Source: Anaerolineaceae bacterium
GTDB lineage: Bacteria > Chloroflexota > Anaerolineae > Anaerolineales > Anaerolineaceae
Assembly: GCA_002702705.1 (NCBI GenBank)
Contig: PABH01000020.1
Location: 62,001-126,000, forward strand
DNA: 64,000 nucleotides
Direction of reading: 5' to 3'
Below the pieces are notes generated by a model, which was given only the letters and a program-made list of their open reading frames with translations, did not search any database and was not told the DNA's origin. This document shows, piece by piece, positions 50,849 to 60,109 of this stretch (the first letter of the stretch is position 1; each line of letters starts with the position of its first letter). Made by a program: the position numbers and the translations under genes.

Positions 50849-51426
50849 GGAATAAAAAAAACGCTGAAACGGATCCCCAAAAAGAACAGGAAATGGAAGA
50901 AGCGTTGAAGCATCCAAATAGCGAAAAAGAAGAGAAGAATCAAGAAAATGAAAAAACATCTTCTGACGATGCGCCACAAGATGAACTGGAATTATTAAGA
51001 AATAAATCCTTGGAAAATTTTGAAGGTTGGCAGCGAGAACGTGCTGATTTTCTGAATTATAAAAAACGGATTGAAAGAGAACAACTTTCTCTGAAGAATT
51101 TTATTGTTGCAGATGTTATTAAGAAATATCTGGCAATTTTGGATGATATGGACCTTGCATTTAAGAATCGTCCAAATTGCAGCGAATGCCAGGATTGGGC
51201 AAATGGAATTGGATTAATCCATCAGAAATTAAAATCAACTTTAGAAAATGAAGGAATTGAACCTATACCAGCAGAAGGCCTGGAGTTTGACCCAAATGTT
51301 CATGAAGCAATTACTCAGATCGATAGCCCCGATCATGAAAGTGGCACCGTTGTGGAAGTAATGCGTCAGGGATATAAAATTGGTGATCGGATTATCCGAC
51401 CCGCGTTGGTTATCGTAGCTCGTTAG
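50845..51426 (+). CDS. grpE: nucleotide exchange factor GrpE
   Basis: 193 residues. The first 55 residues are charged and disordered, followed by a long coiled coil ([24 protein letters not shown]; core [13 protein letters not shown]) and the C-terminal beta domain with [42 protein letters not shown], i.e. HEA..., [18 protein letters not shown]. It promotes ADP release from DnaK. A GCSECQD-like pair of cysteines (NCSECQD) in the middle is unusual for GrpE. Confidence 0.94.
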   Translation: MRNKKNAETDPQKEQEMEEALKHPNSEKEEKNQENEKTSSDDAPQDELELLRNKSLENFEGWQRERADFLNYKKRIEREQLSLKNFIVADVIKKYLAILDDMDLAFKNRPNCSECQDWANGIGLIHQKLKSTLENEGIEPIPAEGLEFDPNVHEAITQIDSPDHESGTVVEVMRQGYKIGDRIIRPALVIVAR

Positions 51427-51436
51427 GAGGAAAATA

Positions 51437-53338
51437 ATGGGTAAAATCGTTGGTATTGACTTAGGAACCACAAATTCCGTTGTTGCTGTTATGCAAGGTG
51501 GTGAACCAACCGTCATCCCATCTGCTGAAGGTGAACGTTTGGTGCCTTCCGTAGTGGCGGTGAACAAAAATGGTGAACGCCTTGTCGGTCGTTCTGCTCG
51601 TAACCAGGCTATTGTTAATCCTGAAAACACAATTTTCTCGATTAAACGGCTGATGGGGCGTAAATATGGTGATGCTGCCAGTAATCGCACGGAAGAACGC
51701 GTTCCGTACAAAATTACCAAAGCCCCCAATGGAGATGCCGGAGTGGAATTAGGTGGAAAAGAATATTCTCCACCAGAAATTTCAGCCATGATCCTCTCCA
51801 AACTGAAAGCCGATGCAGAAGCTTTTTTGGGTGAACCGGTTACACAGGCGGTTATCACAGTACCTGCTTATTTTAATGATGCCCAGCGGAATGCAACCAA
51901 AGATGCCGGCAGAATTGCAGGTTTGGAAGTTTTACGCATCATCAACGAACCAACCGCTTCTTCATTAGCCTATGGTTTGGATAAAAAGAAAAATGAAATT
52001 ATCGCTGTTTATGATCTCGGTGGTGGTACCTTTGATATTTCCATATTAGATGTGGGTGATGGTGTCTTCCAAGTGAAGTCCACCAGTGGCGATACATTCT
52101 TGGGTGGTGACGACTTCGATATCCGAATTATGGATTGGTTAATCGAAGAATTCAAAAAAGATACCGGAATGGATTTACGAAATGATCGCCAGGCTTTGCA
52201 GCGCTTAAAAGAAGCAGCTGAAAAAGCGAAAATTGAACTTTCTACTGTTTTACAATCTGAGATTAATTTACCCTATATTACCGCCGATGCAACCGGTCCA
52301 AAACACTTGGTGAAAACCTTAACTCGGGCAAAATTGGAACAGTTGACAGAAGATTTGGTTTCCCGCACGATGGACCCTGTTCGCCGGGCATTAAAAGATG
52401 CTGGTGTGCGCCCCGCCGATGTAAGTGAAGTTGTTCTGGTCGGTGGTATGACCCGTATGCCGGCCGTACAAGAAGCCGTACGCAAAGAATTTGGGAAAGA
52501 CCCGCATCGTGGTGTAAACCCGGATGAAGTGGTCGCGATTGGTGCCGCTATTCAGGCTGCTGTATTAAGTGGTGATGTTAAAGACATTTTGTTATTGGAT
52601 GTGACTCCATTAACGCTTTCTGTTGAAACTTTGGGTGGTGTGGCAACACCATTGATTGAACGGAATACCACCATTCCTGCCCGCAAGAGCCAGGTCTTTT
52701 CCACTGCCGCCGATGGACAAACATCGGTAGAAATTCATGTCTTACAAGGTGAACGTTCAATGGCAGCTGATAACAAATCTTTGGGTAAATTTACCCTGGA
52801 TGGAATTCCTCCTGCGCCGCGTGGCGTGCCGCAAATTGAAGTTACCTTTGATATTAACGCCAACGGTATTATCAATGTAACCGCTTTGGATAAAGCTTCC
52901 AACCGAAGCCAGAATATCACTATTACTGCCTCCTCTGGCTTGACGGATGCTGAAGTTGAAAACATGCGAAAAGAAGCAGAAGTTCATGCCGAAGAGGACA
53001 AAAAACGCAAGGAAGCTGTTGAATCAAAGAATCATGCGGATAATTTGATTTACCAAACCGAAAAAACCCTGCGAGAAAATGCGGATAAAATCGACCCGGC
53101 GAAAAAAGCGGAAGCTGAAGATAAAATTGCCAAACTGCGTGAAGCAATGAATAATGACGATGTCAGTGGTATGCAAACCAAAATTCAGGATTTGGAACAA
53201 TTTATCCAACAAATTGGTGCAGCAATGTACCAACAACCGGGACAAGAAGCCGGACCTCAAGCACCCCAGTCTGATGATGGTTCATCTGATAAACCAAAAG
53301 ATGATGATGTCGTGGACGGAGAATTTAAGAACGTTTAA
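51437..53338 (+). CDS. dnaK: chaperone DnaK (Hsp70)
   Basis: 633 residues. Nucleotide-binding domain: GIDLGTTNS at residue 5, [12 protein letters not shown] and [15 protein letters not shown]. The linker [14 protein letters not shown] form ([13 protein letters not shown]) leads to the substrate-binding domain and the lid helices. The tail ends [14 protein letters not shown]; the acidic C-terminal end is typical. ATG 51437 follows AGGAGG 10 nt after grpE. Confidence 0.98.
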   Translation: MGKIVGIDLGTTNSVVAVMQGGEPTVIPSAEGERLVPSVVAVNKNGERLVGRSARNQAIVNPENTIFSIKRLMGRKYGDAASNRTEERVPYKITKAPNGDAGVELGGKEYSPPEISAMILSKLKADAEAFLGEPVTQAVITVPAYFNDAQRNATKDAGRIAGLEVLRIINEPTASSLAYGLDKKKNEIIAVYDLGGGTFDISILDVGDGVFQVKSTSGDTFLGGDDFDIRIMDWLIEEFKKDTGMDLRNDRQALQRLKEAAEKAKIELSTVLQSEINLPYITADATGPKHLVKTLTRAKLEQLTEDLVSRTMDPVRRALKDAGVRPADVSEVVLVGGMTRMPAVQEAVRKEFGKDPHRGVNPDEVVAIGAAIQAAVLSGDVKDILLLDVTPLTLSVETLGGVATPLIERNTTIPARKSQVFSTAADGQTSVEIHVLQGERSMAADNKSLGKFTLDGIPPAPRGVPQIEVTFDINANGIINVTALDKASNRSQNITITASSGLTDAEVENMRKEAEVHAEEDKKRKEAVESKNHADNLIYQTEKTLRENADKIDPAKKAEAEDKIAKLREAMNNDDVSGMQTKIQDLEQFIQQIGAAMYQQPGQEAGPQAPQSDDGSSDKPKDDDVVDGEFKNV

Positions 53339-53354
53339 TTTTTTGGAAACCTTT

Positions 53355-53383
53355 TCAGGGAGGTGGTATAATCACCTCCCTGA
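53355..53383. repeat. perfect hairpin in the dnaK-dnaJ intergenic region
   Basis: TCAGGGAGGTG (53355-53365) pairs perfectly with CACCTCCCTGA (53373-53383) around a GTATAAT loop. There is no following T-run. A second, imperfect hairpin (ACCGGA...TCCGGT) lies 42 nt further on. They may stabilise dnaK mRNA or lower dnaJ expression. Confidence 0.65.
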
Positions 53384-53493
53384 TCATAAACCTTGTGATT
53401 CTGTGCAAGTTGATCAAAAAACCGGAAGCAAAAATAATCGCTCCGGTTAGGTGTTTGTAAGTTATTATAATTTTTTGTTCATGATAGGTAGTT

Positions 53494-54609
53494 ATGGCAC
53501 AGAGAGATTATTACGAAATATTAGGCATTAGCCGGAATGCCAGCAGTGAAGAAATTAAAAATTCCTTCCGGCAGTTAGCCAGAAAATACCATCCGGATGT
53601 CAGTAAAGAACCGGATGCTGAAGACCGATTTAAAGAACTTAACGAAGCATACGCCATTTTATCGGACCCGGATAAACGCTCAAAATATGATCGTTTTGGA
53701 GCGGCTGGTGTAAATGGAATGGGCGGGATGCCCGATTTTACCTCCGTCGACTTTTCGGACATTTTTGAAGAATTTTTCGGGTTTGGCGGCGGCGGTTCCT
53801 CGCGCCGGCGGAATGCTCCTAGACGCGGAGCTGATTTATCGTATGCCGTAACGATTGAATTTGAAGAAGCAGTCTTTGGTGTTGATAAAGAGTTTGAAAT
53901 TTCGCGCAACGAAACGTGCTCTACCTGTTCCGGAAGTGGCGCTAAAGCTGGCAGCCAGCCAGTGCAGTGCTCCGAATGTAATGGGCGGGGTGAAGTGCGC
54001 CAGGTACGCCAGACCTTTTTGGGTTCGATGGTTCAAGTGGTTACCTGTCCTAAATGCGGCGGTAAAGGTTCGATTATTGAATCTCCCTGTACAACTTGCC
54101 GGGGATCCGGTCAAGAAGTTAAAACCCGGAAAAAATTAGTTCACATCCCTGCGGGGGTTGACCATGGCACACAGATTCGTTTGGCAGGCGAAGGACAGCC
54201 TGGGGTAAATGGTGGACCGCATGGTAATTTATATATTGAAGTGCGCGTAAAACAGCATAAATTTTTCAGGCGGCGTGAAAATGATATTCTGTTGGATTTG
54301 AATATCAATATTGCCCAGGCAACTTTGGGTGCTGAAATTCAAGTGCCTACGCTAGAAAAAGATCATAAATTGGTCATTCCCCCCGGTACACAACCCGGCA
54401 AGGTGTTTACATTAAAAGGCCAGGGTGTACCCTATTTAAGAGGATCGGGGCGAGGGAACCAATTGGTCATGATTGGAGTTGATATTCCAACACATGTTAC
54501 GGAAGAACAACGCGCTTTATTTGAAAAATTGGCTGCAACGTTAGGTACTGAAGTTTTACCTCAAGAAAGAGGATTTTTTGATCGTTTGAAAGAGGTTTTA
54601 AGTGGATGA
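53494..54609 (+). CDS. dnaJ: chaperone DnaJ (Hsp40)
   Basis: 371 residues, type I J-protein. J domain (1-70) with KYHPDVSKEP (HPD), Gly/Phe-rich region GFGGGGSSRRR, four zinc-finger repeats (CSTCSGSG, CSECNGRG, CPKCGGKG, CTTCRGSG) and the two C-terminal substrate-binding beta domains. It stimulates DnaK ATPase activity. A 155-nt gap separates it from dnaK. It overlaps prmA by 8 nt. Confidence 0.97.
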   Translation: MAQRDYYEILGISRNASSEEIKNSFRQLARKYHPDVSKEPDAEDRFKELNEAYAILSDPDKRSKYDRFGAAGVNGMGGMPDFTSVDFSDIFEEFFGFGGGGSSRRRNAPRRGADLSYAVTIEFEEAVFGVDKEFEISRNETCSTCSGSGAKAGSQPVQCSECNGRGEVRQVRQTFLGSMVQVVTCPKCGGKGSIIESPCTTCRGSGQEVKTRKKLVHIPAGVDHGTQIRLAGEGQPGVNGGPHGNLYIEVRVKQHKFFRRRENDILLDLNINIAQATLGAEIQVPTLEKDHKLVIPPGTQPGKVFTLKGQGVPYLRGSGRGNQLVMIGVDIPTHVTEEQRALFEKLAATLGTEVLPQERGFFDRLKEVLSG

Positions 54610-55522
54610 ACCACAAATTTCCTGGTTAGAAGTGTCTGTATCCTGTGATGGGGAATTGGCAGAATCGGTAGCGGAAGTAATCTCACGGTATGTAACGCAG
54701 GGTGTTGTGACCGAAACGAATGTCCGGTATGATGAAACCGAAGAAATTCCGATGCCATACGGACTCATCAAAGTATATGGGTATTTATTAAATGACGAAA
54801 CAGTAGAAGAAAAACGCAAACAAATTGAGCAGGGGTTATGGTATCTAAATATGATTCAGCCCGTGCCTGAGCCGCAGTATCAGATCATCCATAATCAGGA
54901 TTGGATGGAAAGTTGGAAAGAACGTTACCATCCCATTCAGGTCGGTGAGCGTTTGCTGGTTTTACCAGCGTGGCTGGAAAACCCCTATCCGGAACGGATC
55001 GCGGTCAAAATTGACCCCTCTATGGCTTTTGGCACCGGCACCCATCCCACCACCCAGTTATGTATGCAAATGGCAGAAAGTGTCATCAAACCGGGCGATA
55101 CGGTGATTGACGTGGGCTGCGGCTCTGGTATTTTATCGATTGCGGCTGCTAAGTTGGGTGCCAGCCATATTCTCGCAGTGGATACAGATCATCCCTCTGT
55201 CGTTTCCACCTTTAAAAATGCAAAAGCAAATGAAGTGGAAGGCAAAATCGAAATTGGTGAAGGCTCCGTGACGGAAATATTACACAATAATTTTTCGATA
55301 CAGTCCGCGCCGGTGGTATTGGTGAATATCTTAGCTCCGATCATCATCCGCTTGTTTGATGATGGCTTAGGCGAACTGGTAAATCCTGGTGGGAAACTGG
55401 TATTATCCGGCATATTGGATAAACAAGCTGGCCAGGTGCGGGAAGCCGCAGAAAAACAAGGTTTTACGTTTCTGGAACAAATCAACATCAACGATTGGAT
55501 CAGTATGATCTTGGAGAAGTAA
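54602..55522 (+). CDS. prmA: ribosomal protein L11 methyltransferase
   Basis: 306 residues from GTG 54602, within the end of dnaJ. A substrate-recognition domain (1-100) precedes the SAM-binding domain: MAFGTGTHPTTQLCM, VIDVGCGSGILSIAAAKLGA and VLVNILAPIIIRL (the NILA motif). GGKLVLSGILDKQ near the end is also characteristic. It trimethylates ribosomal protein L11. Its position after dnaJ is common in bacteria. Confidence 0.93.
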   Translation: MDEPQISWLEVSVSCDGELAESVAEVISRYVTQGVVTETNVRYDETEEIPMPYGLIKVYGYLLNDETVEEKRKQIEQGLWYLNMIQPVPEPQYQIIHNQDWMESWKERYHPIQVGERLLVLPAWLENPYPERIAVKIDPSMAFGTGTHPTTQLCMQMAESVIKPGDTVIDVGCGSGILSIAAAKLGASHILAVDTDHPSVVSTFKNAKANEVEGKIEIGEGSVTEILHNNFSIQSAPVVLVNILAPIIIRLFDDGLGELVNPGGKLVLSGILDKQAGQVREAAEKQGFTFLEQININDWISMILEK

Positions 55523-55530
55523 AGAAGTTT

Positions 55531-56874
55531 TTACCAGACTCGTTCCAAATCCGGATTATCCAGGTGGGTGCGGCCTGTTTTGGCAAGGTCGACCCAGTCA
55601 CCGTTAATTTTTACCCGCACCACGTCGGCGGTGTAATCGGTGGTAGTGGGGCCGTGATTATCGAATAAGTAGGAACCGACAGCGTAAATATCGGCCGGGA
55701 CGCTTAGTTTTTCAAACTTGGTGATCTTGTCGGGGTTAAACCCACCGGAGACAACTATTTTTACGGATTGGCAGAATGTTTTTGCTTCCGCCTGCCAATT
55801 TTCCGGTAAATCCCAGGTTTGCCAGGCTTGGTCTAAAGCCTGACGCACGTTGAACACCAGGCGCGGGTTTACGCCCATATCTAAAACGGGGTCACCCAAA
55901 GGGGTGATGGAAACATCTCTTAACGAACCACTGGTATCCAGCCGGATGCCGTATAAGACATATCGCTGAGCTTCTTCCGGTTGTTGATTGGTCTTGAATT
56001 CCATATATTGCAAAAACATTTTTTGGCACACATCCAGAGAATCTTTAACGCAGTCATTATTAAAATCCACCAGGGCGATACGCGGGATATCAGGAGGAAG
56101 GATTCGAGCGAAATTGATCATCGCTTCGGCTGTATCTCCCAAAAAGGCAGCGATGGCGGCGTGGGCGACCGTGCCGCCGCCGGAACCGCCCCACCAATCC
56201 CCCTGCGCATCGGTTGAGATAAAGGGTCCAAGGGTGTTGGCGAAGTCTTTGTTATAACGCTGTACGGCGATGTTGTAGGCGTAACCATCGGCTGCCTGTA
56301 CTTCGTGTAGATCAAAACGAGCTGGGAAAAACAAAACCGGTTTTCCGTTGGCGGCGATCAGGGTTTGGTAAACGTTGGTGGCCACCCGGCTGGCCCGTGT
56401 TAAAATGCCGAGGGTGGGGGTTTCGAGGATGGCAAAGTCGCGGTAGCGCCCGCGTACACGCAAGACGGGCTGCACCCGCAGGGGGTTACCGTCACTTTTG
56501 ACAATGTGTCCGTCCTGAACGGCCCAGACCTGTAATTGATCAGCGGTGTTAATAAATTCACCATTTTTAAAATATCCGGTACTATGTTTTAACATGGTCA
56601 GGGCTTTATCGACCCCAACCACAATGGTTTTGCCTAATCTGCGGGTGAACCACTGCATTTCCACCTCTATATCACCGGTTTCGATGGAAATGTTTTGCAG
56701 TTCGGGTGGGAGGCGGTTGGTGCTGCCGGCGAAATGGTAGTTTTCTTTCGCAAGTTGCTCCAGCATGATGGTGATATTGGTAAAATATTTGTCGGTATAC
56801 CATCCATCTCGCATCCGTTCGATGTCGAGTTTAAAGGTCTCATCCGTCAGCCGTTTGTTATCAAAAATACTCAT
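55531..56874 (-). CDS. nicotinate phosphoribosyltransferase-like protein
   Basis: 447 residues from ATG 56874, after GGAGAAAAA; ORF starts further upstream lack a site. The features are of the nicotinate phosphoribosyltransferase family: MRDGWYTDKYF, LTRASRVATNVYQT, RFDLHEVQAADGYAYNIA and the phosphate-binding VVSGGFNPDKITKFE followed by AVGSYLF. It would form nicotinate mononucleotide from nicotinate and PRPP for NAD salvage. It is divergent from a second phosphoribosyltransferase gene at 56994. Confidence 0.82.
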   Translation of the reverse strand: MSIFDNKRLTDETFKLDIERMRDGWYTDKYFTNITIMLEQLAKENYHFAGSTNRLPPELQNISIETGDIEVEMQWFTRRLGKTIVVGVDKALTMLKHSTGYFKNGEFINTADQLQVWAVQDGHIVKSDGNPLRVQPVLRVRGRYRDFAILETPTLGILTRASRVATNVYQTLIAANGKPVLFFPARFDLHEVQAADGYAYNIAVQRYNKDFANTLGPFISTDAQGDWWGGSGGGTVAHAAIAAFLGDTAEAMINFARILPPDIPRIALVDFNNDCVKDSLDVCQKMFLQYMEFKTNQQPEEAQRYVLYGIRLDTSGSLRDVSITPLGDPVLDMGVNPRLVFNVRQALDQAWQTWDLPENWQAEAKTFCQSVKIVVSGGFNPDKITKFEKLSVPADIYAVGSYLFDNHGPTTTDYTADVVRVKINGDWVDLAKTGRTHLDNPDLERVW

Positions 56875-56993
56875 TTTTTTCTCCAAAAATTTTGTAATCT
56901 TTTCTATCATACTCTAAAAACAAAAACTTCAGAAGTTCGGGTAAAATAGAATTGTTCATAGCTATCTAAATTAAATTTTGTGGAGAAAATATT

Positions 56994-57545
56994 ATGCCAA
57001 GAGAGACTTATGCCGTTGATATTGCTGGTGTGAAGCGTGAATTACCTCTGTTTGAGGTCAAACCAGGTTTGCGGATTGCTATTCTGAATATTTTAGGCGA
57101 TACGGAATTAATTGAGGCCAGCGCAGATGCCCTTTTGGAAAAACTGGAAGATTTTGATTATGAGCTGATCATTACTGCCGAATCGAAAAGTATTCCCTTG
57201 GCGCATGCCTTGTCCGTCCGAACCCGGTGTCCGTATGTGGTTTTAAGAAAAAGTTACAAACCTTATATGGGTAATGCCATTCGGGTGGAAACCAACTCGA
57301 TCACGACCGGTGCTGTGCAGACATTGATTTTGGATGAAAAAGATTTAAACGCGATTAAAGGTAAAAACGTTTTAATCATTGATGATGTCATCAGTACTGG
57401 CTCTACCCTGGAAGGGATGCGGAATATTTTGTCTCTGGCGAATTCCAATATTGTGGCCGAAGCGGCTATATTTACAGAAGGTGATGAAAAAAATTGGAAA
57501 AATATCATCAGCCTGGGAAATTTACCCTTGTTTTTTGATAAGTAG
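56994..57545 (+). CDS. purine-type phosphoribosyltransferase
   Basis: 183 residues of the type I PRTase fold. The PRPP-binding motif is VLIIDDVISTGSTLEGM (about residues 123-139), with a flexible loop region YVVLRKSYKPYMGNAI and ITAESKSIPLAHALSVRT. The length and KSYKPYMG loop resemble adenine or xanthine PRTases. It uses PRPP to convert a free base to the nucleotide; the base cannot be named with certainty. ATG 56994 follows GTGGAGAAAA. Confidence 0.82.
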   Translation: MPRETYAVDIAGVKRELPLFEVKPGLRIAILNILGDTELIEASADALLEKLEDFDYELIITAESKSIPLAHALSVRTRCPYVVLRKSYKPYMGNAIRVETNSITTGAVQTLILDEKDLNAIKGKNVLIIDDVISTGSTLEGMRNILSLANSNIVAEAAIFTEGDEKNWKNIISLGNLPLFFDK

Positions 57546-57872
57546 TTCCGGTGTCTAATGATGATCAAGGGTTGTTAATGATGCCAACCCTATAATCTAT
57601 GACGCATTAAAAATCATAATATCCTTCGAAAGGTAACAAAAAAGTACAATAATGCAAAAAAAACTTTCGAAGGTTGATTTTTAATTCAGATTGGTATTCA
57701 AAATAACCTTCCGGTGGGTTAATGTTTATCAGTGGCAACTGACTGCAACCATCGGAAGGATTCAAATTTCGCGAACTACCGTTTAAAATTTACAATTGGT
57801 TATAAAAAAGGGATTCTTTTTAAATCAAAATATCGAGGGTGAGAGCCTGGCGAAAGCCAGGAAAAGAAATAC
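57546..57872. other. intergenic region with three structured inverted repeats
   Basis: No gene is supported. CCTTCGAAAG (57623-57632) and CTTTCGAAGG (57664-57673) form a perfect 10-bp inverted repeat around 31 nt. CCTTCCGGTGG (57707-57717) pairs with CCATCGGAAGG (57749-57759), enclosing a second hairpin TCAGT-GGCA-ACTGA. A third, CCTGGC-GAAA-GCCAGG (near 57845-57860), has a GNRA loop. None is followed by a T-tract. The first two share CCTTC ends. Confidence 0.55.
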
Positions 57873-58076
57873 TTAAAGGTCTTCGTCTTCAACAATGCTG
57901 ATGGCTTCTTCCGGGCATTCAGCAATCGCTTCGTCGACAATATCTCGCATTTGTTCCGGTACAGGGTTAAGAATTACCGTTGCGTACACTTCTTCACCCA
58001 ATTCGAAAATTTCAGGTGCAATACTTTCACAAACACCACATCCTAAGCAGGTATCCGGGTCAACAACAACCTTCAT
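57873..58076 (-). CDS. monocluster [4Fe-4S] ferredoxin
   Basis: 67 residues from ATG 58076, which has AGGATA and GGAGG just upstream. Cys motif CLGCGVCESIAPEIF plus a distant AECPEEAI gives four ligands for one [4Fe-4S] cluster. The acidic C-terminus (SIVEDEDL) is typical of small electron carriers. It could donate electrons to the energy-converting hydrogenase elsewhere in the window, which accepts reduced ferredoxin, but the two are 20 kb apart and the link is inference. Confidence 0.92.
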   Translation of the reverse strand: MKVVVDPDTCLGCGVCESIAPEIFELGEEVYATVILNPVPEQMRDIVDEAIAECPEEAISIVEDEDL

Positions 58077-58152
58077 GTTATCCTCCATCGAAATATATTC
58101 CATTGTAATTATACAACCATATTCCAACGAAAATCCGTATTGAATATCTAGT

Positions 58153-58707
58153 TTATTGCGATATTTGTAATAAAAAACTTTGTTTTTGGTTTTGATCTTT
58201 GCATGCAGGTGGTGATGAAATTAAATTTCCATTTGGATCTTCAATCGGAATGTAGAGCATTTGTTGTGTTTCAGTATCCAAAATTTTCACACCAAAAGGT
58301 TCATTGGAATCTTGCTGACAATAATTATTCCAGGTGAAATCAATCGATAGGTATTGTTCTGCATAAATGTTCGTGTTTACCAGATTGATTGAGGTGGAAA
58401 TTATTGGGCTTTGTTGCGAATCAACGATCAATAAATCCCAAATTGAATCAATCAAACATGGGTTATCCGTATAGTTAGATAAAACAATTAAACCTTGAAC
58501 TGCATTGATATTGTTTTCTGCATGCACATAACCGGTTAAGTCGGAAAAATTACAACCAACCGTCTGCGGGTATTCCACAGGTTCCGTTTGAAGAGGGGAT
58601 AACGAATTAAGAGGCGTTGTACAGGCGGTTAGCAAGTACAATCCTATAAAAAGCGACCCGAAATAATGGAATCGATTGTTGTATAACCAATTAATCAGCG
58701 TGTTCAT
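58153..58707 (-). CDS. predicted lipoprotein, unknown function
   Basis: 184 residues. Signal FGSLFIGLYLLTACTT with a lipobox (LLTAC) and the lipidated Cys at about residue 29. The mature part has a Cys-containing segment (VGCNFSDLTGYVHAEN) and a beta-sandwich-like pattern with paired cysteines (NPCLIDSIWD, NNYCQQDS, SPPACKDQ). Family not recognised. It overlaps the end of the galactokinase fusion gene by 17 nt, so it is probably cotranscribed. Confidence 0.72.
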   Translation of the reverse strand: MNTLINWLYNNRFHYFGSLFIGLYLLTACTTPLNSLSPLQTEPVEYPQTVGCNFSDLTGYVHAENNINAVQGLIVLSNYTDNPCLIDSIWDLLIVDSQQSPIISTSINLVNTNIYAEQYLSIDFTWNNYCQQDSNEPFGVKILDTETQQMLYIPIEDPNGNLISSPPACKDQNQKQSFLLQISQ

Positions 58708-60109
58708 GCCACTTTACAATCACACCTTGGGAGGCCTGGCATAAGTAAATATCGGCTTTGATGCCGGTTGATTTTTGATATCCTGTATCCAGTTGTTTAA
58801 TAAATTGATTTGCTTTGGATTGATCCACTAATGAAACAGTACAACCGCCAAACCCAGCCCCACTTAACCGAGCACCGTAACACCCGTCAATTTGTGAGGC
58901 TAATTCAACCAGCGTGTCCAATTCTGGAATAGACACTTCATACAGATCGCGTAAAGAAGCATGACCATCCAACATGAATTCACCAAATTTTTTTACATCC
59001 CCTTTGTTTAAACAATCGGCAGCCTGTTTCACCCGGTGGCATTCTTCAACAACATGTTTAGCCCGTTTATAAATTATGGGTGGCAGTTTATGCCCATATG
59101 TTTCAAATTCAGAGAGAGAGACATCATTTAATGTGTTGATTTCAGGTAAATCTTGTTTCAGGAGTGTAAGGGCTTGCTCACATGCCTCTCGGCGTTCATT
59201 ATAAGCAGATGTTGCTAAGGAGCGACGTTTTTTTGAATCCGCAATGATGATGGCGATGTTTTTAGGAATATATACTGGCTGCCATTCATGGCTTTGGGTA
59301 TCAAATAACAGCGCTGCATGTTCAATTCCATTGGCAACAGAGAATTGATCCATCAAACCGCAATTGACACCAACGTATTGGTTTTCCGCTTGCTGACATA
59401 ATATGGATAATTCCAGATTATCCATCGGCCAGTCATTTAATTCGCGCCACAAGGCGGCAAAAGCAACTTCGACTGCTGCGGATGAACTTAACCCTGATCC
59501 CATCGGGATATTGCTTGTGAATTCTCCCTCTAATCCACTGACCACATAACCTCGCTCTTGGGCGACCCAGGCTACTCCGGCAGGAAATAAAGCCCATTCC
59601 GGGAGTGGGTTTCCATTCAGATCCATCTTTTTTTCCAAATTATCTAACCGGAATGAGATGGTTTCCTCCAAGTCGGATGCGGTTAATGAAACAATCCCAT
59701 CTGATCGAGGATTGGCATAGAGATGGACATTCCGATCGATTGCTGCGGGTAATACGGAACCCCCATTATAATCGATATGTTCACCTAATAAGTTGACCCG
59801 GCCAGGGGCAATTGATAAATATTCATATTGAGTTGTTGGATTTTGTGCTGACATTTGTGGGTACCACTCCGAAACCAAAGATTTTTTTTGTAGATGGGAA
59901 TATTTTTTTATTTCTCTTTCTCTGCGGAGGGCTGAGATTTTATTGGGTTGGGTTTCCCAATAAACCAAAGAAACTGGGCCATTCAATTTCGTGTAGCGTG
60001 CACCTTTACCAGCATTATGTTGTTTGATTCTACGCTGGAGATCCTTTGCCCAACCGGTATAAAAAGCCTGGTTGGCACAGTGAACGATATAGCAGTAAAC
60101 CGGTTTCAC
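58691..60109 (-). CDS. galK: GIY-YIG nuclease domain fused to galactokinase
   Basis: 472 residues from GTG 60109, coupled to the previous gene by a GTGA overlap. Residues 1-80 are a complete small GIY-YIG domain of the UPF0213/YhbQ type: YCYIVHCANQAFYTGWAKDL, RRIKQHNAG, and ALRREREIKK. Residues 86-472 are a full GHMP galactokinase: PGRVNLLGEHIDYNGG, MGSGLSSSAAVEV, GVNCGLMDQF and GARLSGAGFGGC. There is no stop between them. Met86 (ATG 59854) follows GGAGTGG by 9 nt, so galactokinase alone could also be made. The kinase phosphorylates galactose at C1 in the Leloir pathway. Confidence 0.88.
   Translation of the reverse strand: MKPVYCYIVHCANQAFYTGWAKDLQRRIKQHNAGKGARYTKLNGPVSLVYWETQPNKISALRREREIKKYSHLQKKSLVSEWYPQMSAQNPTTQYEYLSIAPGRVNLLGEHIDYNGGSVLPAAIDRNVHLYANPRSDGIVSLTASDLEETISFRLDNLEKKMDLNGNPLPEWALFPAGVAWVAQERGYVVSGLEGEFTSNIPMGSGLSSSAAVEVAFAALWRELNDWPMDNLELSILCQQAENQYVGVNCGLMDQFSVANGIEHAALLFDTQSHEWQPVYIPKNIAIIIADSKKRRSLATSAYNERREACEQALTLLKQDLPEINTLNDVSLSEFETYGHKLPPIIYKRAKHVVEECHRVKQAADCLNKGDVKKFGEFMLDGHASLRDLYEVSIPELDTLVELASQIDGCYGARLSGAGFGGCTVSLVDQSKANQFIKQLDTGYQKSTGIKADIYLCQASQGVIVKWHEHAD

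Noticed and set aside
51241-51858. 205-codon minus-strand ORF over grpE/dnaK
   Set aside because: It mirrors highly conserved GrpE and DnaK sequence and shows no family features.
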